From Alkaliphilus sp. NP8 (GTDB taxonomy: Bacteria > Bacillota > Clostridia > Peptostreptococcales > Natronincolaceae), in NCBI GenBank assembly GCA_015978205.1, contig JADWMM010000001.1, positions 199,712 through 263,711 on the forward strand: DNA of 64,000 nt, written 5' to 3'. Shown here in pieces: positions 19,125 through 28,059 of this stretch. Positions within the stretch are counted from its first letter, which is position 1, and each line of letters opens with the position of its first letter. Position numbers and translations under genes: made by a program. The notes beneath the pieces were generated by a model that was given only the letters and a program-made list of their open reading frames with translations, was not told the origin of the DNA and searched no databases.

Positions 19125-20657
19125 CTAATTTTTCCACTCATCATCATATTCATCTACCAGCAATGGTAAAAATGGATGTTCACGTTCAGGGTCATAGTAG
19201 AATCTGTTAAATTCCATATTAAATCCGCTCGCCATATAGAAAATCGCATTTCGTACTAATCTAAGTGTTTCATATGCTTTATCTTCTAAAGTCTCATAAC
19301 TAATAATGTACTCAAACTTGTTTTCCTCGATTTCTTTGATAAGAGGCTTATCATAATATTCTAGAACTCTAATATATCTATGCTCAATAACATTTCTTAA
19401 GAGTCTAATCTCTTTCATAGCTCCATTCTTTCTATCTAGGTCTTGACTAAGCCAATACAAAGCATTAAAAGGACTTTTTAATGCTATCTCTCTATCAATT
19501 TCTTTGTACCACTTATGAAAATTAATACGGTGAACTGGAATATCTTGACGGTGGAAGTGACAGCAGAACAAACCAATTTTATCTAGTACTGAAAAGGCTG
19601 TCTTCAGTGAATTCTTTAGCATCTCAGTTTTATAACCGATAGCAGGATAATCAAGAGTATTTACCAAGTAATTATGATTTTGTGATTCATGGTTGTTTCC
19701 AAAATTGTCCATATCATTAATTTGATACAGTAAGTATCTAGACATATTGTATTCTTGCTTAATAGTATTAAACCAAGCATAGTATTCCATGTTATACTCT
19801 TCTTCAAAGTATCCCATCCCCATATTTGGCATATGAATATTATCTATATTTCCATATGGATATATCACATTTATGTAGTTTAAAGATAAATGGTTTTTCG
19901 AGCACCAAACTTTATATTCTTCCTTAGCATCTTCACATATTTGCCAAGGTACAATATTACTTAGATTCTTATCAATAGAACGTTCAAAATAATGCTCCCA
20001 ATCATGAAATTGTTCCAAAACATCAAGTGGAATATAACTTTCCTCAGCATGGTCGATTACATTGCTAAGTTCTTTTAGTCCCTTGTCTAGCAAAAATCTC
20101 ATTACTGATTCATCAGTTGTTCGAGTAGCCAATGACATATGTTTAATAGCAAGATTAGCTCTTGCCATAGGAAATCCTTTAACTATCTTATTGTAATCTT
20201 TTAGCGCCTGTGCTGACTCTGCTACCCTTCCCATCTCAAGTAAAATATTTGCATAGTTAACATATACCTGTGAAGTGTATATGTTTATTATATCAGTCCC
20301 TGAATTAATTAAACTCATAGCTTCTCTATACTCATTTATACGTTCGAAGTAATTGTTATACTCAAAATCATCATAAGTTTTATAAGGTTTCACTGATTGT
20401 GAATTTTCTTTCATGTGGTTAAAATTCTTTAGTGCTAGTCTTTTTACTATCGCTAAATAGTTGGCATGAGTATAAAAGTATATTATTTTTTCATCATTGT
20501 TAAGTTCCTGAAGGTCTACTCCAGCAAATTTACTTTCAATACTTTCTATTAAGCTTAACTCGATATCCTCAAACTTTTTTTCACTGTCTACTAATTGAAT
20601 ATCAAATTGGTCAACTAGCTGCCCTATTTCATATAGAAAGTCGATTATATTATCCAA
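19125..20657 (-). CDS. LA2681-like HEPN protein with N-terminal TPR-like region
   Basis: TPR-like 'SQVYVNYANILLEMGRVAESAQALKDYNKIV'; HEPN 'RLLRNVIEHRYIRV' (R-x4-H). Confidence 0.72.
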   Translation of the reverse strand: MDNIIDFLYEIGQLVDQFDIQLVDSEKKFEDIELSLIESIESKFAGVDLQELNNDEKIIYFYTHANYLAIVKRLALKNFNHMKENSQSVKPYKTYDDFEYNNYFERINEYREAMSLINSGTDIINIYTSQVYVNYANILLEMGRVAESAQALKDYNKIVKGFPMARANLAIKHMSLATRTTDESVMRFLLDKGLKELSNVIDHAEESYIPLDVLEQFHDWEHYFERSIDKNLSNIVPWQICEDAKEEYKVWCSKNHLSLNYINVIYPYGNIDNIHMPNMGMGYFEEEYNMEYYAWFNTIKQEYNMSRYLLYQINDMDNFGNNHESQNHNYLVNTLDYPAIGYKTEMLKNSLKTAFSVLDKIGLFCCHFHRQDIPVHRINFHKWYKEIDREIALKSPFNALYWLSQDLDRKNGAMKEIRLLRNVIEHRYIRVLEYYDKPLIKEIEENKFEYIISYETLEDKAYETLRLVRNAIFYMASGFNMEFNRFYYDPEREHPFLPLLVDEYDDEWKN

Positions 20658-20710
20658 TATAGTACCCCCCTATGCTTTAGTGTTTTTAAACACTATAGAG
20701 AAAACCTCCT

Positions 20711-20731
20711 TTATTTATGATACGGTTCACC
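20711..20731 (-). repeat. attA: rlmH 3' end (native or reconstituted attachment site)
   Basis: Minus strand GGTGAACCGTATCATAAATAA = G E P Y H K stop within rlmH. Confidence 0.88.
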
Positions 20732-21190
20732 CTTCATTATCCTAAATCCTCTATATATTTGCTCAAGTAGTATTAGTTTCATTAACTGATGCGGAAAGGT
20801 CATTTTAGAAAAGCATAATTTATAATCTGCTCGCTTTAAAACTTTATCACTTAACCCTAATGAACCTCCTATTATTAATATAATATTACTATTACCGGTT
20901 ACACCTAAATTTTCAAGTTTATCTGCTAGTTCTTCAGAAGAAAGCATTTTTCCTTTAAGGTCTAGTGCAATAACATAAGCACCATCCTTTACGTGCTTTA
21001 GTATTCCTTCTCCTTCTTTATTCTTAACTATCTCTTCTTCTGCACTACTTAAATTTTCTGGTGCTTTTTCATCTGGAACTTCTATTATTTTAAGCTTTGA
21101 ATATCTAGATAGTCTTTTACTATATTCGTTTATACCTAATTTTAAATATTTTTCTTTTAATTTTCCTACACTTATTAATGTTATGTTCAT
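20711..21190 (-). CDS. rlmH: 23S rRNA (pseudouridine1915-N3)-methyltransferase RlmH
   Basis: '[30 protein letters not shown]', '[14 protein letters not shown]'-like SPOUT region, ends '[11 protein letters not shown]'. Confidence 0.98.
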   Translation of the reverse strand: MNITLISVGKLKEKYLKLGINEYSKRLSRYSKLKIIEVPDEKAPENLSSAEEEIVKNKEGEGILKHVKDGAYVIALDLKGKMLSSEELADKLENLGVTGNSNIILIIGGSLGLSDKVLKRADYKLCFSKMTFPHQLMKLILLEQIYRGFRIMKGEPYHK

Positions 21191-21230
21191 ATATCCACTT
21201 CCTTTGGTCGCATAAATTGGATTAGGTCAT

Positions 21231-21254
21231 AAAAAAAGTCGAGAATATCTCGAC
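21231..21254 (-). terminator. Terminator after yyzF-like gene
   Basis: minus strand gtcgagatattctcgacttttttt. Confidence 0.75.
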
Positions 21255-21421
21255 TATACTACTAAGTATTTAGGTAAGTTTTTGCATAAATCACAGTTCT
21301 TAGGAGCCATCCAATCAGTAAAGGATATTTTTCCAAGTTCATATATATCTGGAGGCTGTTCATACACATCAACAAAGTTTTCTATAGCATCTTCTAAATG
21401 TTCTTCACATACAACATACAT
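21254..21421 (-). CDS. yyzF: Small CxxH/CxxC protein (YyzF-like), absent from supplied ORF track
   Basis: Manual translation MYVVCEEHLEDAIENFVDVYEQPPDIYELGKISFTDWMAPKNCDLCKNLPKYLVV; position between htrA and rlmH as in Bacillus. Confidence 0.8.
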   Translation of the reverse strand: MYVVCEEHLEDAIENFVDVYEQPPDIYELGKISFTDWMAPKNCDLCKNLPKYLVV

Positions 21422-21595
21422 TTATAATCAGCTCCATCTCAGTCAAATTTTAGAGTCTTCCTTGGTTTGTTTAATATATATTATTTACCAAATCAATCTA
21501 TTAATTCATTTAATAAGGTTATTTCCAGCCGATTTAATACCATTTTAATTATATAGTATATTTCTGATTATTTCAATAAATTACTAACGAAAAAC

Positions 21596-21620
21596 AAAAC
21601 CCAGGCCATTTGGCCTAGGT
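21596..21620 (-). terminator. Terminator after htrA
   Basis: minus strand aacctaggccaaatggcctgggtttt. Confidence 0.75.
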
Positions 21621-21622
21621 TA

Positions 21623-22765
21623 TTATTTAAAAACTACATCTATTTCTACTTCTTTATCATTACGTAATACAGTTACAGTTGTCTCGTCTCCAGGTCTATA
21701 CTTGTAAATAGATCTTGTTAAACTACTCATATTAGTTATTTCATCGTCGCCTAACTTTAAAATAATATCTCCTGGATTTATCCCATATTCTAAAGCAGTA
21801 GAATCTTCTGTAACTCTAAAAACATATACTCCTTCATCTACAGGTAGCTTCATTCCAGTAGCTGCTTCGAAGGAATCTACATCTATACCTTGTATACCTA
21901 AATAAACTCTTGTAAATTCACCATTCTCTATAAATTGGTCTACTATAGGCTTTGCTATATTAATTGGAATGGCAAAACCTAAACCTTCTCCAGAACTTAC
22001 CTTTGCAGTATTTATTCCTATTACTTCTCCCTTTGCATTAAGCAGTGGCCCTCCACTGTTTCCAGGGTTAATAGATGCATCTGTCTGTATAAGGTTTTCA
22101 ATAGATCCACCATTACCTACATTTATAGTTCTATTAAGTCCACTTATAACTCCTTGAGTCAACGTTCTCTCAAAAGTTAATCCTAAAGGATTACCTATGG
22201 CAATTGCGATTTCGCCAACTTCTGTTTCATCACTGTTACCAAGCTCTGCAGCCTTAAGGTTATCTCCTTCTACTTTTATAACAGCAAGATCTAAACTTGT
22301 TTCATGCCATAAAACCTCTGCTTCAAGCTGTCTTCCATCATTAAGTAACACTTTTATTTCTTCAGCATTTCCATCCCCAATTACATGGGAATTTGTTAAA
22401 ATATATCCTCTAGAATCTATTATTACTCCTGTACCTACGCCTGGAACTTCTTGTACACCATAAAACCAGTTTCTCTGAAGTTCAACAGTTGTAATACCTA
22501 CTACTGATGGCATTACTTTCTGAGCTACAGCCGAATAAACAGTTAAGTCCTCACTGGGATTTATAGTTATTTCCTGCCCACTATTACCTAAAGCTATTCC
22601 TCGCATATTTAATATCTCAGGTAGAAAATTATAAACTGTTCCAAAAGTAATTGCACTACCTAGTATAGCTCCTATTAAAACCATACTTATCAATTTAAAC
22701 CCACTATTTTCTTTAACATCATTAGGTTCTTTTTCTTCTGGATTATTACTATTAAAATTATCCAA
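21623..22765 (-). CDS. htrA: HtrA/DegP-type trypsin-like serine protease with PDZ domain
   Basis: 'GTGVIIDSRGYILTNSHVI', 'ASINPGNSGGPLLNAKGEVIGIN', C-terminal PDZ. Confidence 0.97.
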   Translation of the reverse strand: MDNFNSNNPEEKEPNDVKENSGFKLISMVLIGAILGSAITFGTVYNFLPEILNMRGIALGNSGQEITINPSEDLTVYSAVAQKVMPSVVGITTVELQRNWFYGVQEVPGVGTGVIIDSRGYILTNSHVIGDGNAEEIKVLLNDGRQLEAEVLWHETSLDLAVIKVEGDNLKAAELGNSDETEVGEIAIAIGNPLGLTFERTLTQGVISGLNRTINVGNGGSIENLIQTDASINPGNSGGPLLNAKGEVIGINTAKVSSGEGLGFAIPINIAKPIVDQFIENGEFTRVYLGIQGIDVDSFEAATGMKLPVDEGVYVFRVTEDSTALEYGINPGDIILKLGDDEITNMSSLTRSIYKYRPGDETTVTVLRNDKEVEIDVVFK

Positions 22766-22800
22766 TCTAATCGACCTCCATAAATTGTATTGTTAATAGT

Positions 22801-23595
22801 TTAAAATTGATATATATTACTTACCCTATCTCGATGTATTAAATCTAATTTTATATCTTTTCCTACAGTGATTTTTTGACTTCCTAATATGCCTTCTATA
22901 GTTGCAATAGCCAGTTCTGGAAAATTATTCTCCTTACTTAAGTGAGCCAATAACACAGACTTTACATTTCTACTTACTAAATCTACTATAGCATTGCCTG
23001 CTGCCTCATTAGATAAATGACCTACATTAGAAAGCACTCTTCTTTTTAAACTATATGGGTATCTACCTGCTTTTAACATCTCTTCATCATGGTTTGATTC
23101 TAATATAACAAGATTAGAATCTTTAATTTCTTCTAATATATCTTCATTAATATAACCTAAATCTGTAGTTATACTTACTTTAATATTATTTTTTTTAATA
23201 CTAAACCCTACAGGGTCCTCTGCATCATGTGAAATACTATACGGTTTAATGTGAAAATCTCCAATTAAAAAATTTTCATTCGATGTAAAGTATTTAATAT
23301 TTTCATCACTTATATTTCCAATTTTAGACCTCATACCATTCCACGTTCCAATGTTAGCATAAATAGGAATATTATATCTTCTAGATAATATTCCTACACC
23401 ACATATATGGTCAGTATGTTCATGACTTACTAATATACCAGATAATTTTTTAGGATCTACGTCAATTTCTTTTAATTTAGTTTCTATTTTTTTACCACTT
23501 AAACCTGCATCTATTAATAAATATTTTTCATTATCATTTATTAGATGACAATTACCACTACTACCACTAGCCAAAGAACAAAAATTCATTGTCAT
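22801..23595 (-). CDS. walJ: MBL-fold metallohydrolase YycJ/WalJ
   Basis: 'FCSLASGSSGNCHLI', 'GILVSHEHTDHICGVG'; located in wal cluster. Confidence 0.93.
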   Translation of the reverse strand: MTMNFCSLASGSSGNCHLINDNEKYLLIDAGLSGKKIETKLKEIDVDPKKLSGILVSHEHTDHICGVGILSRRYNIPIYANIGTWNGMRSKIGNISDENIKYFTSNENFLIGDFHIKPYSISHDAEDPVGFSIKKNNIKVSITTDLGYINEDILEEIKDSNLVILESNHDEEMLKAGRYPYSLKRRVLSNVGHLSNEAAGNAIVDLVSRNVKSVLLAHLSKENNFPELAIATIEGILGSQKITVGKDIKLDLIHRDRVSNIYQF

Positions 23596-23597
23596 AT

Positions 23598-24857
23598 TTA
23601 TTCCCGGTCCTCTCTTCTCACATTTGCTCCTAAGCCTATTAATTTAGCTTCTAAATCTTCATATCCTCTGTCTATATACTGTACATTTTCTATTTCTGTT
23701 TCGCCTTCTGCCATTAAGCCAGCAATTACTAAAGAAGCTCCTGCTCTTAAGTCTGATGCTGATACCGTGGCGCTTGTTAACCCTTTAACTCCTTCTATAA
23801 CAGCTATTCTTCCTTCCACTTTAATATTTGCACCCATTCTTTTTAATTCGTCTACATGCTTGAATCGTCCTTCAAATATTGTTTCTGCTACAATACCCGT
23901 TCCTCTTGCTGTAGTTAAAAGACTGCTCATTGGCTGCTGTAAATCTGTTGGAAATCCTGGATATACTAAAGTTTTTATACTGATATTTTTTAATTCCTTA
24001 GACGATACGATCCTAATAGAATCTCCATTCTCAGTAACTTTAACTCCCATTTCTTTAAGTTTTGCTGTTATAGCTTCTAAGTGCTTAGGAATAACGTTAT
24101 CTATTATTACATCGCCTCCAGCAGCTGCTGCTGCTATCATATATGTTCCAGCTTCTATTTGATCTGGAATAACTGAATGGTTACATCCTCCAAGTTTTTC
24201 TACACCTTTAATTTTTATTATATCCGTACCTGCACCTTTAACATTCGCACCCATGCAATTTAAGAAATTTGCCATATCTACTATATGTGGCTCTTTAGCA
24301 GCATTTTCTATTATAGTTGTACCTTCAGCCATAACTGCAGCTAACATTATATTAATAGTAGCTCCAACACTGACTACATCTAAATATATCTCTGCCCCTA
24401 CTAGCTTTTCTGCTTCTGCTGATATTATTCCATGCTCTACAGTTACCTTTGCACCTAAAGCTTCAAATCCTTTTATATGTTGATCTATAGGTCTACTTCC
24501 AATAGAGCAACCTCCTGGATATGCTACTTTAGCCTTTTTAAACCTACCTAGGGCTGCCCCTAATAAGTAATAAGAAGCTCTTAGCTCTTTAGCTTGCTCA
24601 TAGCTTGCATAACAGCCTTCCATTTTAGTTGTATCTATTTCTAAAGTATTAGAGTCTAGTTCTTTCACATCGGCTCCTAATTCTGAAAGTAACTCTGCTA
24701 ATATTTGAACGTCACTAATGTGTGGCAAATTATCTATAACACATTTATCTCCTGCTAATACTGTAGCTGGTAAAATTGCTACAGCTGAATTTTTAAATCC
24801 ACTTATTTTAACTTTTCCTTTAAGTTTTTGTCCACCTTTAATTATTAGTTTCTCCAT
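23598..24857 (-). CDS. murA: UDP-N-acetylglucosamine 1-carboxyvinyltransferase
   Basis: '[34 protein letters not shown]', '[24 protein letters not shown]', '[15 protein letters not shown]'. Confidence 0.97.
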   Translation of the reverse strand: MEKLIIKGGQKLKGKVKISGFKNSAVAILPATVLAGDKCVIDNLPHISDVQILAELLSELGADVKELDSNTLEIDTTKMEGCYASYEQAKELRASYYLLGAALGRFKKAKVAYPGGCSIGSRPIDQHIKGFEALGAKVTVEHGIISAEAEKLVGAEIYLDVVSVGATINIMLAAVMAEGTTIIENAAKEPHIVDMANFLNCMGANVKGAGTDIIKIKGVEKLGGCNHSVIPDQIEAGTYMIAAAAAGGDVIIDNVIPKHLEAITAKLKEMGVKVTENGDSIRIVSSKELKNISIKTLVYPGFPTDLQQPMSSLLTTARGTGIVAETIFEGRFKHVDELKRMGANIKVEGRIAVIEGVKGLTSATVSASDLRAGASLVIAGLMAEGETEIENVQYIDRGYEDLEAKLIGLGANVRREDRE

Positions 24858-25073
24858 ATATTTACTGACGAATGCCAGCTATTCACCATCCTTTATCCAG
24901 TTCTGTTTTTTTAACTAACTGTAATTAATATATAATTATATCATTTATTTAGTCTTTTATTAAGTTTTTGTAGTCTAAAAGTATATTTTTGTATTTAATA
25001 AAAAAAAGAAAAAGCTATATATAACTTTTTCTTCATTATAACAAAAATTCCTTTTAAATTATATCAAATAGTA

Positions 25074-25973
25074 TTAATTTTTATATGCTTCTATATAGTA
25101 TGTTTTTCCATTCCCTATTGTGATCTTCCAAGAAGGAAAAGCTGTACCAGATTCTATAGATTTCCAGTCGGAGCCCATATAAGACTCTGGACTAAAATAG
25201 TAGCCTAGCTCCACATTCTTTATAATTATAGGTGTATCATTCTCTGAAAAAATTGAATTCATTGCTCTCATAAGAGCTTCCGTTGCTGGAATAACTTGCC
25301 TTTTATTCTCGTTTGTTTTTTCATGCTCTAAAAGCATTGTTTCCAAGCCTACTACACCTCTATTATTTACATATACATATATATAGCTATCTCCTAAAAA
25401 TTTATCGTCATATGTTTGATTATAAATTAGCTTGTATACCTGTTCACCTTCAAATCCATTTTCTCTGCCGTAATAAATTTGATCTAATTTGATATTCTCC
25501 TTCAGTAAATTGACATCTTTTAAAAAGTTATTGCTTATTTTTATAACTTCATCTTCATCTATAAAATGACTAGTTCTATCATTACTCATATTTTTATATT
25601 TTAATCTTTTATTACCATATATAATAAGTTCTTTTTCTCCATATTTAAATATTTCTTTGTTTAAACCTAAATATGGAGTACTTTCAGTTTCTTTTTTATA
25701 GTCTTTACCTAATAAACTTTCAGCAATGCTATCGGAATCAAAAGTTTTATATTTAACTCCTAATATAGGTAAAGAAATAATTTCTCTAGGTATATCCGCT
25801 TCTAACTTTATATCACTATCCTCTAAATATTGTTCTACATTAGAAACATACTCGTCATTAATTAGTGCAGTTTGTTCCTGATCGAATAATCTGCTTTGTA
25901 TATTGTAAATTAAAAAAACATTTGTAACTATAAAACCAATAATAAGTATGTTTTTTGCTTTAGACCAGTCCAT
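25074..25973 (-). CDS. yycI: Two-component system regulatory protein YycI
   Basis: 'MDWSKAKNILIIGFIVTNVFLIYN' N-terminus and wal operon position. Confidence 0.9.
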   Translation of the reverse strand: MDWSKAKNILIIGFIVTNVFLIYNIQSRLFDQEQTALINDEYVSNVEQYLEDSDIKLEADIPREIISLPILGVKYKTFDSDSIAESLLGKDYKKETESTPYLGLNKEIFKYGEKELIIYGNKRLKYKNMSNDRTSHFIDEDEVIKISNNFLKDVNLLKENIKLDQIYYGRENGFEGEQVYKLIYNQTYDDKFLGDSYIYVYVNNRGVVGLETMLLEHEKTNENKRQVIPATEALMRAMNSIFSENDTPIIIKNVELGYYFSPESYMGSDWKSIESGTAFPSWKITIGNGKTYYIEAYKN

Positions 25974-25989
25974 TGGATTTCACCATCCA

Positions 25990-27444
25990 TTAATTTAACG
26001 TAAAACTGTTTATTATATCTCCGCTCCGACTATTGAAATAATAAACATCTTGGCCGATTTTTATTTTCCAACTAGGGTTTAAAATTTGATTTTTATCTTC
26101 TTCTATATTATCAAAATAAACCATTCTTACTTCTTCTATATTTTTTAATATCTCTAAGGTCTTTTCTTCCTCATTCAGTGAAGCTTCTAATTCTTGTTTG
26201 TTACTAAAATATCCAGATTTTAAATATTCAATATTATTGTCAATTATAATTGGAAAATACATAATTGACTGTTCTGGTATTACATTTTTAGTTTTCGATA
26301 CTTCACGAATTAAATAACTGTATGACCTTACCTTATCACCAAAAACCTCTATTTCAATAGGGTTGTTAATTTTATTATTATTAAACTCTGCTGGTACTCC
26401 ATCTATTCTATACCCAAATGAAAATTTATATCCTTTACTTTCATCATTAGATATACTTTCAATATCCTTTAAATAAGTATCCTCTGGAAATCCTCCATTT
26501 TGTATAATAAAGTTTATTGCTACATCTAATGAATCTATAACATTAGTACTTGATATTTTCCCTATGGATTCAGTATATCTTAATATTCCTTTATTATTAA
26601 TTCTTACACTTTTTTCTCCATATCCATAAATATAAACTACAGCACCACTTGTTTCTCTTATTGTTTTTACAAAATCAAAATTTTCATTAAAAAAGTTCTT
26701 TGACCTTTCTATTAGCATAGCTTCATTATTAGTATCGATTACACTTTGTACTAAAACCTCTTTAGTAGGCACAGTGTAATTAATAGGCATAGGTGTATAA
26801 TTTGAATCTAGTTCATCGAAAAGAGAAAAAATTGAATAGTATCTAGTATATTCATCTCGCTCTAGTTCATCTATACAGCTTGATAATGTATTGTTCTCTT
26901 TATAATTATTTAGCTTTACTTTATATATGCTTTCATCATTTTCTACTATAAATATTGTTCCTTTATTAAAAGCAGGAATTAGTACTTTTTTAATCTCATT
27001 TATATTCCTAACTATTTTATTTTCTAAAGTATCAAAGACTGATGATATTAATATAGCAGGTACATTATTACCAAACTCGAGTTCAACAGATTTAGAAATA
27101 TTACTTTGTATATATTCGTCATAGGTAATTTGTTTTATTTCTGGATCTCCTGAAAAGTAATCATAAAGTATACTTTTGCTCTCATTCCATACATAATCTA
27201 ACTTAGAAGTTAAAACTGTGTATTGATTTCTACTCCTATCTCCTGAACCAAAGCTTACTATTATCGAATTTGGTGAAATTACATTTTTACGTTGTTCTGC
27301 TATAGTTAGACTCTGTGTGCTTTTATAATCGTCTATATAAGTTAATGTTTCAAATGGAGAAGGAAACCATAACTGCTGCGTAAGTAAAATACTTATAGCT
27401 ACTAAAATTGATAGAATTAGGGTTTTTAATTTTTCCCTATTCAT
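25990..27444 (-). CDS. yycH: Two-component system activity regulator YycH
   Basis: N-terminal TM, position between walK and yycI, size and motif 'SWKIKIGQDVYYFNSRSGDI'. Confidence 0.8.
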   Translation of the reverse strand: MNREKLKTLILSILVAISILLTQQLWFPSPFETLTYIDDYKSTQSLTIAEQRKNVISPNSIIVSFGSGDRSRNQYTVLTSKLDYVWNESKSILYDYFSGDPEIKQITYDEYIQSNISKSVELEFGNNVPAILISSVFDTLENKIVRNINEIKKVLIPAFNKGTIFIVENDESIYKVKLNNYKENNTLSSCIDELERDEYTRYYSIFSLFDELDSNYTPMPINYTVPTKEVLVQSVIDTNNEAMLIERSKNFFNENFDFVKTIRETSGAVVYIYGYGEKSVRINNKGILRYTESIGKISSTNVIDSLDVAINFIIQNGGFPEDTYLKDIESISNDESKGYKFSFGYRIDGVPAEFNNNKINNPIEIEVFGDKVRSYSYLIREVSKTKNVIPEQSIMYFPIIIDNNIEYLKSGYFSNKQELEASLNEEEKTLEILKNIEEVRMVYFDNIEEDKNQILNPSWKIKIGQDVYYFNSRSGDIINSFTLN

Positions 27445-27462
27445 ATTTTATCACTCCAAGCT

Positions 27463-27969
27463 TTAAGGTTGCTTCTCTCTATTTAAAGTAGATTTACCAA
27501 CTATCTCTTCTAACAGCTCTTTTACTTCCTCTACTTCCATTACTTTTATTATTCTATCAATACTGTCTTCTGATCCATCTTTATAGTTTGCTGTAAATTG
27601 AATCTTATTTAATCCAGACTTTAATTTTACTTCTGCCCATCCCATTTTAAGAGAACCTATTTCCACTTCAATAGGATCGTAGGATAACACATAATTTACC
27701 TCTTCATCTTTTTCACTATCGTTATGATAAACTTCTATGCATACCTTAGTATCTTTTGGTGCTTTAAAGGATAGAGCCATGTTTTTATCGCTTGTCGTAA
27801 TATTTTTTTCTGGGTCTACAATTTCAAGTGATTCTTTAACTTCTTCTTCTATTTTTTGGTCTGTATCTTCAGGGGCAGCTGTTGCATTAACTGGATTAGC
27901 ATAGGAGTTTATATTAGATGTTCCTAATGCAGCAAATACAATTGCGCCTATAACTATTTTTTTAATCAT
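27463..27969 (-). CDS. Secreted protein of unknown function inserted between walK and yycH
   Basis: Signal peptide 'MIKKIVIGAIVFAALGTSNINSYA'; RBS-supported ATG at 27969 preferred over longer ORF-track start. Confidence 0.65.
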   Translation of the reverse strand: MIKKIVIGAIVFAALGTSNINSYANPVNATAAPEDTDQKIEEEVKESLEIVDPEKNITTSDKNMALSFKAPKDTKVCIEVYHNDSEKDEEVNYVLSYDPIEVEIGSLKMGWAEVKLKSGLNKIQFTANYKDGSEDSIDRIIKVMEVEEVKELLEEIVGKSTLNREKQP

Positions 27970-28059
27970 ATTAATTCCTCCTGTTAAATGGATAAATGAT
28001 TTCATTTTCATTATATATAATTTATATTACAATCATATTACAAGTGAATTAAAATTAAA

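Larger units (their letters stand above)
11885..20713 (-). mobile_element. Composite of two tandem SCC-like integrative elements at the rlmH 3' end
   Basis: Three same-orientation rlmH-tail repeats (11885, 15650, 20711), accessory/defence-type gene content and a large serine recombinase remnant between them. Confidence 0.75.

Noticed and set aside
23545-24918. Plus-strand ORFs across murA (e.g. 23545..24162)
   Set aside because: Antisense to a highly conserved murA; no recognisable protein motif.
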